From assembly GCA_002240395.1 (NCBI GenBank), contig CP016836.1, forward strand, positions 1,153,001 to 1,217,000: DNA of 64,000 bases. The letters run 5' to 3'. Positions 8,836 to 17,320 of this stretch are shown piece after piece. The notes under the pieces were generated by a model. It did not search any database and had not been told where the DNA came from. It saw only the letters and a program-made list of their open reading frames with translations. Each line of letters starts with the position of its first letter. Within the stretch, counting starts at the first letter, position 1. Source of the DNA: Xanthomonas citri pv. mangiferaeindicae (GTDB taxonomy: Bacteria; Pseudomonadota; Gammaproteobacteria; Xanthomonadales; Xanthomonadaceae). The position numbers and the translations under genes were made by a program.

Positions 8836-10344
8836 ATGCGGAAACCGTCCAATCCGTCCGATTCCCTCGTGCGTCCGACCGGCGCGCGCGGGCGTGAGGG
8901 CGCGATCGGGTCGGAGGCGCTGGTGGCGCTGTTCGCCCAGGCCCACGAGCCGCATGCGCTGCTGATCGCCTTCGCCGACGGCGTCGCCGGGCTCCACGAC
9001 GAACTCGGCAGCCTCGGACAGTACCTGCAATCGGCCTGCGCCAATGGCGACTGGCCAGCCTATGGCCGCGCGATGCGGCAGCTGATCGACAAGTACATCC
9101 GCTTCGTCGATCTGGACACGCCTGCGCTGTCGGCCACCGACCCGTCGGTCCGCCTGCGCGACCTGCTGCGCCAGACGCTCGGGATCGCCCTCGCGGCGCT
9201 GCTGCGCAATGAACCGGCGCTGTCGGAAGAAGCACTCGCGCTGGCCAAGGCCTTCCGCGCCACCGAAGCCGGCGCAGCCGATCTCGACCGCCTGTCGCTG
9301 CGGCTCACCGACCTGTGCCGCCGCATCGACGTGCACGCCGAAGCCGCCGAGGAACAGGTCGCGCTACTGATCGGCCTGTTCGATCTGTTGCTCGAGAACA
9401 TCGGCGAACTGCTCGACGAGAAGAGCTGGCTGCATGGCCAGCTGGCGCAGATCCGCGGCCTGCTCGCCGGGCCGCTGGATCGCGGCGCGATCGAGGAGGC
9501 GCGCGCGGAACTGCGCGAGGTGATCTATCGGCAGGGCGTGCTCAAACAGGGCATCGAGGCGTCCAAGGTCGCGATGAAGACGATGATGTCGACCTTCGTC
9601 GAGCGCCTGGACGGCATGGCGATGCATACCGGCGAGTACCAGGACCGGCTGGCCGGGCACGCGCAACGGATCCGCGAGGCGCGCAGCATCGCTGGCCTCA
9701 ACACGGTGCTCGACCAGGTGCTCGACGACACCGGCCGGATCCAGGCGCAGGCGCTGCGCGCACGCGACGACCTGATCGCCGCGCGGCGGGAGGTCGAGCA
9801 AAGTGAAAGACGCATCCACCAGTTGGAGCAGAAGCTGCGCGACGCCGCCGGCCTGGCGCGCGAGGACGAGCTCACCTCCTGCCTGAACCGGCGCGGCTTC
9901 GATGAGGCGTTCGAGCGCGAGGCGCTGCGCGCACGCGAAGACCGGCCGCTGTGCATGGCGCTGGTGGACCTGGACGACTTCCGACGCCTCAACGCCACCC
10001 ACGGGCATCTCGGTGGCGACGCCGCGCTGCGCCACTTCGTCGATGTCGCCCGCCTCACCCTGCGCGACAGCGACGTGCTCGGCCGCTTCGGCGGCGAAGA
10101 GTTCGTGATCCTGATGCCGGCCACGACACTCGCCCACGCCCTCGCCGCACTCGCGCGCCTGCGTACCGTGCTCGCGCACCGGCCGGTCGTCCACGACGAG
10201 ACCCGCATCGTGATCACCTTCAGCGCCGGCGTCGCCCTGCGCCGCCCGGGCGAAACGCTGGAGTCGCTGCTCAAGCGCGCCGATCTGGCGATGTACAGCG
10301 CCAAGCGCGCCGGCAAGGACCGCGCGATGGCCGCGCAGGTCTGA
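8836..10344 (+). CDS. diguanylate cyclase with long alpha-helical sensor region
   Basis: About 502 residues from ATG 8836. The N-terminal 330 residues are helical without membrane segments and resemble the DUF484-less coiled input regions of cytoplasmic GGDEF proteins; a coiled-coil linker (REVEQSERRIHQLEQKLRDA) leads into the GGDEF domain. The domain is intact: DELTSCLNRRGFDEAF, DLDDFRRLNATHGHLGGD, and the active-site loop GGEEF at about 419-423. An RxxD inhibitory site (RDSD) sits five residues before it, so both catalysis of cyclic di-GMP synthesis and product inhibition are expected. The gene ends 61 bases before a large hybrid kinase on the same strand; co-transcription is likely. An alternative TTG start at 8812 would add eight residues. 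Confidence 0.88.
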   Translation: MRKPSNPSDSLVRPTGARGREGAIGSEALVALFAQAHEPHALLIAFADGVAGLHDELGSLGQYLQSACANGDWPAYGRAMRQLIDKYIRFVDLDTPALSATDPSVRLRDLLRQTLGIALAALLRNEPALSEEALALAKAFRATEAGAADLDRLSLRLTDLCRRIDVHAEAAEEQVALLIGLFDLLLENIGELLDEKSWLHGQLAQIRGLLAGPLDRGAIEEARAELREVIYRQGVLKQGIEASKVAMKTMMSTFVERLDGMAMHTGEYQDRLAGHAQRIREARSIAGLNTVLDQVLDDTGRIQAQALRARDDLIAARREVEQSERRIHQLEQKLRDAAGLAREDELTSCLNRRGFDEAFEREALRAREDRPLCMALVDLDDFRRLNATHGHLGGDAALRHFVDVARLTLRDSDVLGRFGGEEFVILMPATTLAHALAALARLRTVLAHRPVVHDETRIVITFSAGVALRRPGETLESLLKRADLAMYSAKRAGKDRAMAAQV

Positions 10345-10405
10345 GCCACGCCCGCCGCGGCGGGCCGGGAGGCTACACTCCCGCGATCGCGTCGAAGGAT
10401 GTCGC

Positions 10406-13400
10406 ATGCTGCCGGGCTGGATCCTGCTGCTGGTGTCGCTGGGCTACGCCGCGCTGCTGTTCGCGGTGGCGTGGTATGGCGACCGGCGGCCGCTGTATCC
10501 GCAGCGGCCCTGGCTGCGCCCCTTGGTCTACAGCCTGGCGCTGGCGGTGTACTGCTCGTCGTGGACCTTCTACGGCGCGGTCGGCACCGCCGCGCGCCAG
10601 GGCATCGGCTACCTGCCGATCTATCTCGGCCCGCTGCTCGTGCTGCTGTTCGGCTGGCGCATCCTCGAGCGCCTGGCGCTGATCGCGCAGTCGCAGAACA
10701 CCGTCTCGATCGCCGACTTCATCGCCTCGCGCTACGGCCGCTCGCAGCGGCTGGCGGCAATGGTCGCGGGCATTGCCCTGGTGGCCGCGGTGCCGTACTT
10801 GGCGCTGCAATACAAGGCGGTGGCGATCAGCCTGGGCGTGCTCGGCGGCCCCGACGAAGCCGTCACACCGTTCGGCGACCCGGCGTTCTACGTCGCGGTG
10901 CTGATGGCACTGTTCGCGATCCTGTTCGGTACCCGCAAGGTCGATGCGACCGAGCACCGCCCGGGTCTGATGCTGGCCGTTGCACTCGAATCGCTGATCA
11001 AGCTGCTCGCGCTGGTCGCAGTCGGTCTGTTCGCGACGCTGTGGCTGGGCGCACGCGACCTGCACATGGTCGAGGCCACGCGTGCGCTGATCGACAATGC
11101 GCCACCCAGCGGCTTCGTGGCCCAGAGCCTGCTCGCGTTCGCGGCGCTGATCTGCCTGCCGCGCCAGTTCCATGTGGCGGTGGTCGAATGCGGCGACGTG
11201 CGCGACATCCGCCGCGCGCGCTGGCTGTTCGGCGGCTACCTGATGATCGTCTGCCTGATGGTGCTGCCGATCGCCAGCGCCGGCGTCGCGCTGTTCGGCC
11301 GCGACGGCCCGGTCGCGCCCGACAGCTTCGTGCTGGCGCTGCCGATGGCCGAGAACGCCGACGTGATCGCGCTGTTCGCCTACATCGGCGGGTTCTCGGC
11401 GGCGACCGGGATGGTGATCGTCTCCTCGGTCGCGCTGGCGACGATGCTCAGCAACGACTTGGTGATGCCGCTGCTGCTGCGCCGCGGCTACGCCGAACGC
11501 CACGGCGGCAATGTCGGCTCGACCGTGCTGTGGATCCGCCGGGTGGCGATCGTCGCGCTCGCCGCGCTGGCCTACGGCTACTACCGGGTCAGTGGCTCGG
11601 ACACTACGCTGGCCGCCTACGGGCTGATGTCGTTCGCGGCGGTCGCGCAGTTCGCGCCGGCGCTGATCGGGGGACTGTACTGGCGCGGTGCCAGCCGCCG
11701 CGGCGTCGAGGCCGGGCTGCTGCTGGGCTTCGCGATCTGGAGTTACACGCTGATGCTGCCGGCGCTGACCGAGTCGGGCTGGATCCAGCCGCAATGGCTC
11801 GACGCCGGCCCGTTCGGCATCGCCTGGCTGCAGCCGCGCGCGCTGTTCGGGCTCGCCGGCTGGGACCCACTGACCCACGGCACGTTCTGGTCGCTGCTGG
11901 GCAATGTCGGCGCACTGCTGCTGGTGTCGGCACGCTGGCGGCCTTCGCTCGACGAGCGCCTGCGCGCCGCCCCCTTCCTCGACCCGTACGCCGAGCGGCG
12001 CGCACTCGCCTCGGAGGACTGGAGCGGCAACATCAGCGTCGGCGACCTGCTGACGCTGATCGGGCGCATCGTCGGCGACCGCACCGCGCGGCGCGCCTTC
12101 GACGAGTACGCGCAGACGCAGGCGCGGCCATTGGTGCTCAACGCCTCGGCGGACCGGACCTGGCTGCAGTTCACCGAGCGCCAGCTGGCCGCTGCGGTCG
12201 GCGCTTCGTCGGCGCGCCTGCTGATGACCAGCGCGCTCAAGGGTTCGGGCATGGAAGTCGACGAGGTCGTCGCGATGCTCGACGAGGCCGGCCAGGAACT
12301 GCGCTTCAACCGGGAGGTGCTGTCCTCGACGCTGGAGAACATCGACCACGGCGTGAGCGTGGTCGACCGCACCATGCGCCTGGTGGCGTGGAACCGCAGC
12401 TACCAGCGCCTGTTCGGCTATCCCGACAACATGCTCTACGTCGGCCGCCCGGTCGCCGACCTGATCCGCTACAACGCCGAACGCGGCGAACTGGGTCCGC
12501 GCGACGCGATCGACATCCAGACCGAGGTCGACAAGCGCATCGCCTACATGCGCGCCGGCTCGCCGCACGTCTCCGAGCGCGTCCTCGGCAACGGCCAGGT
12601 CATCGAATTGCGTGGCCAGCCACTGCCCGGCGGCGGCTATGCGACCAGCTACAGCGACGTCACCGACTACAAGCGCGCCGAACGCGAACTGCTTGAGATC
12701 AACGAGACGCTGGAACAGCGCGTGGCCGAGCGCACTCGCGAGGCCGAGGCTGCGCAGGAATCGCGCTCTCGCTTCCTGACCGCAGTCAGCCATGACGTGC
12801 TGCAACCGCTCAATGCCGCACGGCTGTTCACCTCCGCGCTGCGCGAGACGCCCGACCCCGGCGAGCAGCGCCACCTGGCCGAGCGCATCGACACCTCGCT
12901 GCGCGCGGCCGAGGAACTGCTCGACGGCCTGCTCGATGTCTCCCGGCTCGACGCCGGCGCGCTCAAGCCGGAGATCGTCGACTTCGACGTCGCCGAACTG
13001 CTGCGCCAACTCGCCGGCCAGTACGCACCGATGGCCAAGGCGCGCGGCCTGGACATCCGTCTGCACGCCCCGCCCACGCCGGTGCGCAGCGACCGCCGCC
13101 TGCTGCGCCGGGTGCTGCAGAACTTCCTGGCCAATGCGCTGCGCTACACACGCAGCGGCCGCATCGTGCTGGCGGCGCGGCGGCGCGGCGACGAGGTCGC
13201 GCTGCAGGTCTGGGACACGGGGCCGGGCATTCCCGAGCACCACATGAGCCAGATCTACGACGAGTTCCACCGCTACGAGCACAGCTTCGACTGGGACGGC
13301 CGCGGGCTCGGCCTGGGTTTGTCGATCTGCCAGCGCATCTCGCGGCTGCTGGGTCACACGCTGGATGCGCGCGCGATGGTCGGCCGCGGCAGCATGTTCT

Positions 13401-13876
13401 CGATCACCGTGCCGCGCAGCGCATCGGCGGCGATTGTCGCAGCGCCGCCACCCACGCCACTGCGCGACGAATCGCTGCGCGGTCTGCGCGTGCTGTGCGT
13501 GGACAACGACGACGACATCCTCGCTGGCATGCGCGCCCTGCTGCGGCGCTGGGATGCGGTGCCGTTGTGCGCCAAGACCATCGACGAGGCGATCGCGGCG
13601 ATGGACGAGGAGCCCGACGTGCTGCTCGTCGACTTCCACCTGCACGACCGGCTCGACGGCCTCGATACCCTCGACGCACTGCGCGGCATGGCACCCGAGA
13701 CGCCCGGCGCCCTGCTGACCGCCGACGGCAGCGATGCGCTCAAGCAAACTGCCCGCATCCGCGGCTACCGGGTACTCACCAAGCCGGTCAAGCCGGCGTC
13801 GATGCGCGCCTTCCTCGCCGCCCAGCGCAGCGCGATGACCGCCCGCCGCGCCCGCGCCGAAGGCCGGCTCTCGTAA
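10406..13876 (+). CDS. hybrid sensor kinase with SLC5-type transporter domain, PAS and receiver
   Basis: 1156 residues. Order: a sodium/solute-symporter-like membrane domain of about 13 helices (residues 1-500), a PAS domain (about 640-750, ENIDHGVSVVDRTMRLVAWN), a short coiled coil, HisKA with the phospho-acceptor His about 796 in AVSHDVLQPLNAARLF, a HATPase_c domain with GRGLGLGLSIC near 966, and a C-terminal receiver starting near 1028 (RVLCVDNDDD) with phospho-acceptor Asp in LLVDFHLHD near 1075. This matches the NahK/ErcS-like hybrid kinases, related to CbrA by the SLC5 part. The signal is unknown; the transporter domain may sense or carry an organic acid or amino acid. AAGGA precedes ATG 10406. 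Its DNA-binding partner is not next to it. Confidence 0.92.
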   Translation: MLPGWILLLVSLGYAALLFAVAWYGDRRPLYPQRPWLRPLVYSLALAVYCSSWTFYGAVGTAARQGIGYLPIYLGPLLVLLFGWRILERLALIAQSQNTVSIADFIASRYGRSQRLAAMVAGIALVAAVPYLALQYKAVAISLGVLGGPDEAVTPFGDPAFYVAVLMALFAILFGTRKVDATEHRPGLMLAVALESLIKLLALVAVGLFATLWLGARDLHMVEATRALIDNAPPSGFVAQSLLAFAALICLPRQFHVAVVECGDVRDIRRARWLFGGYLMIVCLMVLPIASAGVALFGRDGPVAPDSFVLALPMAENADVIALFAYIGGFSAATGMVIVSSVALATMLSNDLVMPLLLRRGYAERHGGNVGSTVLWIRRVAIVALAALAYGYYRVSGSDTTLAAYGLMSFAAVAQFAPALIGGLYWRGASRRGVEAGLLLGFAIWSYTLMLPALTESGWIQPQWLDAGPFGIAWLQPRALFGLAGWDPLTHGTFWSLLGNVGALLLVSARWRPSLDERLRAAPFLDPYAERRALASEDWSGNISVGDLLTLIGRIVGDRTARRAFDEYAQTQARPLVLNASADRTWLQFTERQLAAAVGASSARLLMTSALKGSGMEVDEVVAMLDEAGQELRFNREVLSSTLENIDHGVSVVDRTMRLVAWNRSYQRLFGYPDNMLYVGRPVADLIRYNAERGELGPRDAIDIQTEVDKRIAYMRAGSPHVSERVLGNGQVIELRGQPLPGGGYATSYSDVTDYKRAERELLEINETLEQRVAERTREAEAAQESRSRFLTAVSHDVLQPLNAARLFTSALRETPDPGEQRHLAERIDTSLRAAEELLDGLLDVSRLDAGALKPEIVDFDVAELLRQLAGQYAPMAKARGLDIRLHAPPTPVRSDRRLLRRVLQNFLANALRYTRSGRIVLAARRRGDEVALQVWDTGPGIPEHHMSQIYDEFHRYEHSFDWDGRGLGLGLSICQRISRLLGHTLDARAMVGRGSMFSITVPRSASAAIVAAPPPTPLRDESLRGLRVLCVDNDDDILAGMRALLRRWDAVPLCAKTIDEAIAAMDEEPDVLLVDFHLHDRLDGLDTLDALRGMAPETPGALLTADGSDALKQTARIRGYRVLTKPVKPASMRAFLAAQRSAMTARRARAEGRLS

Positions 13877-14073
13877 GTCGACCGCGGCTGCGCTGCGCAA
13901 GGTCGCGCCGACTTCGGGATGCGTGACGTGCCGGCGGAGCGTCTGGCGCGCGTCGCTCGGCCCCCGCCGCCGGTGGCCGTCGCCTGCGCCTTATGGGGCG
14001 CCTTCCCCCGCGCATGACGATTCCCTAACGCCCCCCGTTGCTAGGCTGCAGCCTTTCGCAACGCAGACGCCGC

Positions 14074-14415
14074 ATGAGCACACGCTATCTGATCCGTATC
14101 CCCGACGCCGGCAAGGCCCGCGCCTCGGGCGCCTACGCCCTGCAGTCGCAAGGCCCCGAAGGCATCGCCGCCGAGCTCCAGGACGCCCTGCGCGGCGACA
14201 CGCTCTTCGCCCGCTGGCGCGCCGACCAGCCCGACCCCGACGAGGTCGACCCGTCGCTGGGCATCACCGACGCCAACGCGCGCGTGGTCGGCGAACAGCG
14301 CGACCTGGACATCGACCTGACCGTCGACACCTCAATCTCGAGCACCGTCCTCAAGCACCGCCTGCGCCTGCTGGCCGGCAGCGCCTGGGAACTGCGCGAC
14401 GTCCGCGCGGCCTGA
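14074..14415 (+). CDS. small conserved protein of unknown function
   Basis: 113 residues from ATG 14074 (MSTRYLIRIPDAGKARASG). No signal peptide or membrane segment. Acidic and soluble; the middle reads DALRGDTLFARWRADQPDPD and the end is a strand-rich TVDTSISSTVLKHRLRLLAG. I do not recognise a family with a known role, though similar short proteins occur in Xanthomonadaceae. Codon use is typical of the neighbourhood, which supports it as a real gene. It sits alone between the hybrid kinase and a repeat block. Confidence 0.7.
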   Translation: MSTRYLIRIPDAGKARASGAYALQSQGPEGIAAELQDALRGDTLFARWRADQPDPDEVDPSLGITDANARVVGEQRDLDIDLTVDTSISSTVLKHRLRLLAGSAWELRDVRAA

Positions 14416-14420
14416 AGCCT

Positions 14421-14612
14421 GCCCCCACCCGGCGCGCACACGCGCCGACCTCCCCCGCGGGCGGGGAGGTGCTTCACGTGCGCTGCCACCCCCTCTCTCG
14501 CCGGAAGGTACTCGCTGATCGCCCGCCCCCTGCGCGGAGCTTCGCCCCCTCCCTGCCTGCGGGGCATTGCGCCCTTCACGGGTGGAGGGCTGGGGTGGGG
14601 GCAGCCCTACGT
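14421..14612. repeat. palindromic repeat block, reversed orientation
   Basis: One composite unit in the opposite orientation: GCCCCCACCC, then GGCGCG-CACA-CGCGCC, then CGACCTCCCCCGC-GGG-CGGGGAGGTG, with a distal segment GGGGCATTGCGCCCTTCACG. It lies downstream of the 113-residue gene. Confidence 0.8.
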
Positions 14613-14868
14613 GCCGACTCACTGTCGTTCTGATGCATTCCACGCGCCCCCTACCGGCATCGGCGCCATGAGCAGTCTTCCGACGCATGCGCGCGCAGTG
14701 CCCGTTTTCCTCGCCAGCGGGGAAGGTGCTCCACACTCGCCTCGACTGCGCGATGAGTGATTCCTAACGACTCCTCCCCACATCACGGGAACGCCCCCCT
14801 CCCCCGCCTGCGGGGGAGGGCCGGGGTGGGGGCATCCGCTCACACCGACGCATCCGTTCTGGAACCCG
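14613..14868. repeat. gap with a short repeat copy (about 14791-14835)
   Basis: No gene seen. A single H3-type hairpin, CCCCCCTCCCCCGC-CT-GCGGGGGAGGG, followed by GGGGTGGGGGCATCCG, lies near 14791-14835, just downstream of the DUF559 gene. The rest (GCGCCATGAGCAGTC and on) shows nothing recognisable. Confidence 0.7.
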
Positions 14869-15255
14869 CTACACCTGCTCCCCGCCGTCACCGACGCCAT
14901 TGGCCTGCCCGCCTCCTTCCTCACGCAGCGCCCGCCAGATCCGAAGCCACACACCTTCAGGATTTCCAAGCACCTCGTGGTTCCAGAACCGCAGCACGCG
15001 GTACCCGTGCGTGCGCAGGAATGCATCACGTGCTGCGTCGGACCTCGATTCGGCATGCTGCCCACCGTCGACCTCGATCACCACGCGAGGGTCCAGACAG
15101 ACGAAGTCCACCACGTACGGGCCGATCGGATGCTGTCGGCGAAAGCGTGCGCCGGCGACTTGACGCATGCGCAGATGCCGCCACAGCGCGCGCTCGGCAT
15201 CGGTCATGGCCTGCCGAAGTCGACGTGCCAAGTCCCGTTTCGCACCGTGGCGCAT
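14869..15255 (-). CDS. DUF559 (Vsr-like) endonuclease-fold protein
   Basis: 128 residues from ATG 15255 (MRHGAKRDLARRLRQAMTDAE). DUF559 proteins share the PD-(D/E)xK/Vsr nuclease fold. Visible: ERALWRHLRMRQVAGARFRR, then the core YVVDFVCLDPRVVIEVDGGQH, which supplies the Asp, Glu-Val-Asp-Gly-Gly-Gln-His active-site elements, then RDAFLRTHGYRVLRFWNHEV. All expected acidic residues are present. A longer frame upstream to 15330 adds a Cys/Arg-rich stretch not typical of the family. It has no methylase or toxin neighbour; instead it is flanked on both sides by palindromic repeats. Biological role unknown. Confidence 0.85.
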   Translation of the reverse strand: MRHGAKRDLARRLRQAMTDAERALWRHLRMRQVAGARFRRQHPIGPYVVDFVCLDPRVVIEVDGGQHAESRSDAARDAFLRTHGYRVLRFWNHEVLGNPEGVWLRIWRALREEGGGQANGVGDGGEQV

Positions 15256-15492
15256 CGATGCACTCCCACGACTGCAGGAGTATCGAGCTTGCGGGCGACC
15301 GCAACGGCTGAGGATCGGGAGTTCCCACACCCGCGGGTCAGCGCATACCGCGTCTTGCCGGGCGACTCGCGCAACGCGCGGGGCGCCTCACTGGAACGGA
15401 CAAGGTGATCGCGTCAGGTGCCGGCGATGCGGGCACCTTCACCGCCCGTGGGGCGACGCCGGCAGGCCTCGGGCCGGGCGGCTTTCGCGAAC
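15256..15492. other. gap upstream of the DUF559 gene, no gene seen
   Basis: About 240 bases between the start of the DUF559 gene and the next repeat array. It should carry the DUF559 promoter. No convincing reading frame or motif was found. Confidence 0.4.
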
Positions 15493-15867
15493 AGCGCCCC
15501 CACCCCAGCCCTTCCCCGCGATGCGGGGGAGGGAGACGAGCGGTGCGTGCTGATCGTTGCGGCAGCCACGGCCGCCTCCCCCGCGGCGGAAGGAGCAAAA
15601 GCAGCACCGCGCGCACGTCACCTCCCCCGCTTGCGGGGAGGTCGATGCCGCAGGCATCGGGTGGGGGCAATGCGCTGTCGCGAACAGCGCCCCCACCCAG
15701 CCCTCCCCCGCGATGCGGGGGAGGGAGACGAGCGGTGCGTGCTGATCGTTGCGGCGGCCACGGTCGCCTCCCCCGCGATGCGGAAGGAGCAGAGGCAGCA
15801 CCGCGCACGTCACCTCCCCCGCTTGCGGGGGAGGTCGGCGCGTGCACGCGCCGGGTGGGGGCCCGCG
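15493..15867. repeat. palindromic repeat array downstream of ubiA
   Basis: Two near-identical units of about 190 bases (CCCTTCCCCGCGATGCGGGG then GAGGGAGACGAGCGGTGCG, TGATCGTTGCGGC, a CACCTCCCCCGCTTGCGG hairpin and GATGCCGCAGGCATCGGGTG), ending in a third H1/H2 copy whose second hairpin is GGCGCG-TGCA-CGCGCC. Same family as elsewhere. Confidence 0.88.
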
Positions 15868-15914
15868 CCGAGGCGCAGCACGCCATCGACGTCCCGTCCT
15901 TGCCGTGCCGATCC

Positions 15915-16832
15915 TCAGCCCGCCAACCGGGTCAGCGGCGGCAGTGCGTAGTGCGCGGCGATGCCGATGAAGACCGTCATGCCGACCCAGTGGTTGTGCA
16001 GGAATGCGCGGAAGCACGGGGCACGCTCGCGACTGCGTGCGATCGAGAACTCCCACAGCACCAACGCCACCGCGACGACCAGCGCCAGCCAATAGTTCGG
16101 GCCAAGCCCTGCCAGGTGACCGGCGATTGCGAGTGCGGCGAACGTCGCCGTGTAGAGCAAGGCCTGCGCCAGCAGATCGAAGCGCCCGAACAGGATCGCG
16201 GTCGAACGCGCGCCCGCACGGATATCGTCGTCGCGATCGACCATCGCGTACCAGGTGTCGTACGCGGTCGCCCAGAAGATATTGGCGACGAACAGCACCC
16301 AGCCCACCACCGGCACTGTGCCCTGCACGGCTGCGAAGGCCATCGGAATCGCCCAGCCGAACGACAGGCCCAGATACACCTGCGGCAAGTGCGTGTAGCG
16401 CTTGAGATAGGGGTAGCTGGCGGCGAGCACGACACCAACGATGCTCATCAGCACCGTCAGCCGGTTCATCGTCAGCACCAGCGCGAACGCGACCAGCATC
16501 AGCCCCGCAAACAGCCACAGCGCCTCGCGCCCTCGCACAGCGCCGCTCGCCAGCGGACGATCCTTGGTGCGCTCGACGTGAGGGTCGAGCCAGCGGTCGG
16601 CATAGTCGTTGATCACGCAGCCGGCCGAGCGCGTCAGCCAGACCCCGGCGCTGAAGAAAACAAGCGTCCAGAGCGGCGGCACCCCCTCGGCGGCAATCCA
16701 CAGCGCCCACCAGGTCGGCCACAGCAAGAGCAACCACCCGATCGGACGATCGCCGCGGACCAGTTTCCAGTACAGCGCCAGACGCTGGCGCCAGGCAGGC
16801 GTGCTCGGAGAGGTGGAAAGCGATGCAGGCAT
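15915..16832 (-). CDS. ubiA: 4-hydroxybenzoate polyprenyltransferase
   Basis: Inner-membrane prenyltransferase that attaches the polyprenyl tail to 4-hydroxybenzoate in ubiquinone synthesis. 305 residues from ATG 16832 (MPASLSTSPSTPAWRQRL), the usual length. The family landmarks are present: RGDRPIGWLLLLWPTWWALW, first Asp-rich motif NDYADRWLDPHVERTKDRPL, second motif YDTWYAMVDRDDDIRAGARS, and about eight hydrophobic helices. A longer upstream frame reads through repeats and is not credible. It stands alone with repeat arrays on both sides, with no ubiC beside it. Confidence 0.95.
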   Translation of the reverse strand: MPASLSTSPSTPAWRQRLALYWKLVRGDRPIGWLLLLWPTWWALWIAAEGVPPLWTLVFFSAGVWLTRSAGCVINDYADRWLDPHVERTKDRPLASGAVRGREALWLFAGLMLVAFALVLTMNRLTVLMSIVGVVLAASYPYLKRYTHLPQVYLGLSFGWAIPMAFAAVQGTVPVVGWVLFVANIFWATAYDTWYAMVDRDDDIRAGARSTAILFGRFDLLAQALLYTATFAALAIAGHLAGLGPNYWLALVVAVALVLWEFSIARSRERAPCFRAFLHNHWVGMTVFIGIAAHYALPPLTRLAG

Positions 16833-16905
16833 GACGGACGACAGATTAGCGGCGGGGACACAGCGGGGCCAGGTGTTTCGGCGTGTGTCGCGCTGCTGAC
16901 ACCGT

Positions 16906-17304
16906 ACGCCCCCATCCCAACCTTCCACCCGTGAAGGGCGCAATACCCCGCGATACGGGGAAGGAGCAAAGCGGCGCAGCGCACACGTCACCTCCTCCGC
17001 TTGCGGGGGAGGTCGATACCGCAGGCATCGGGTGGGGCATGGGCCTGGCGCATTTTGCCCCCATCCCAGCCTTCCCCGCACGCGGGGAAGGAGCAGAAAA
17101 CGGCAGTCCGTGAAGGGCGCAATGCCCCGCGGTGCGGGGAAGGAGCAGAAGCGGGGCAGCGCATAAGTCACCTCCCCCGCCTGCGGGGGAGGTCGATGCT
17201 GTAGGCATCGGGTGGGGGCATAGGCCTGGCGCATTTTTCCCCCATCCCAGCCTTCCACCCGTGAAGGGCGCAATGCCCCGCCCGCGGGGGAAGGGGCAAA
17301 AGCA
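16906..17304. repeat. palindromic repeat array between ubiA and the tyrosine kinase
   Basis: Three composite units. H1 copies CACCTCCTCCGCTTGCGG and CACCTCCCCCGCCTGCGG, H2 copies GATACC-GCA-GGCATC and GATGCT-GTA-GGCATC, then GGTGGGGGCATAGGCCTGGC and H3 variants containing CACCCGTGAAGGGCGCAATG. Fills most of the gap between two genes on the minus strand. Confidence 0.88.
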
Positions 17305-17320
17305 GCGGTGCGCCCTGCAA

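Noticed and set aside
10373..13900. Minus-strand 1175-codon frame opposite the hybrid kinase
   Set aside because: Mirror of a well-supported kinase gene; low-complexity Arg/Gln/His peptide.
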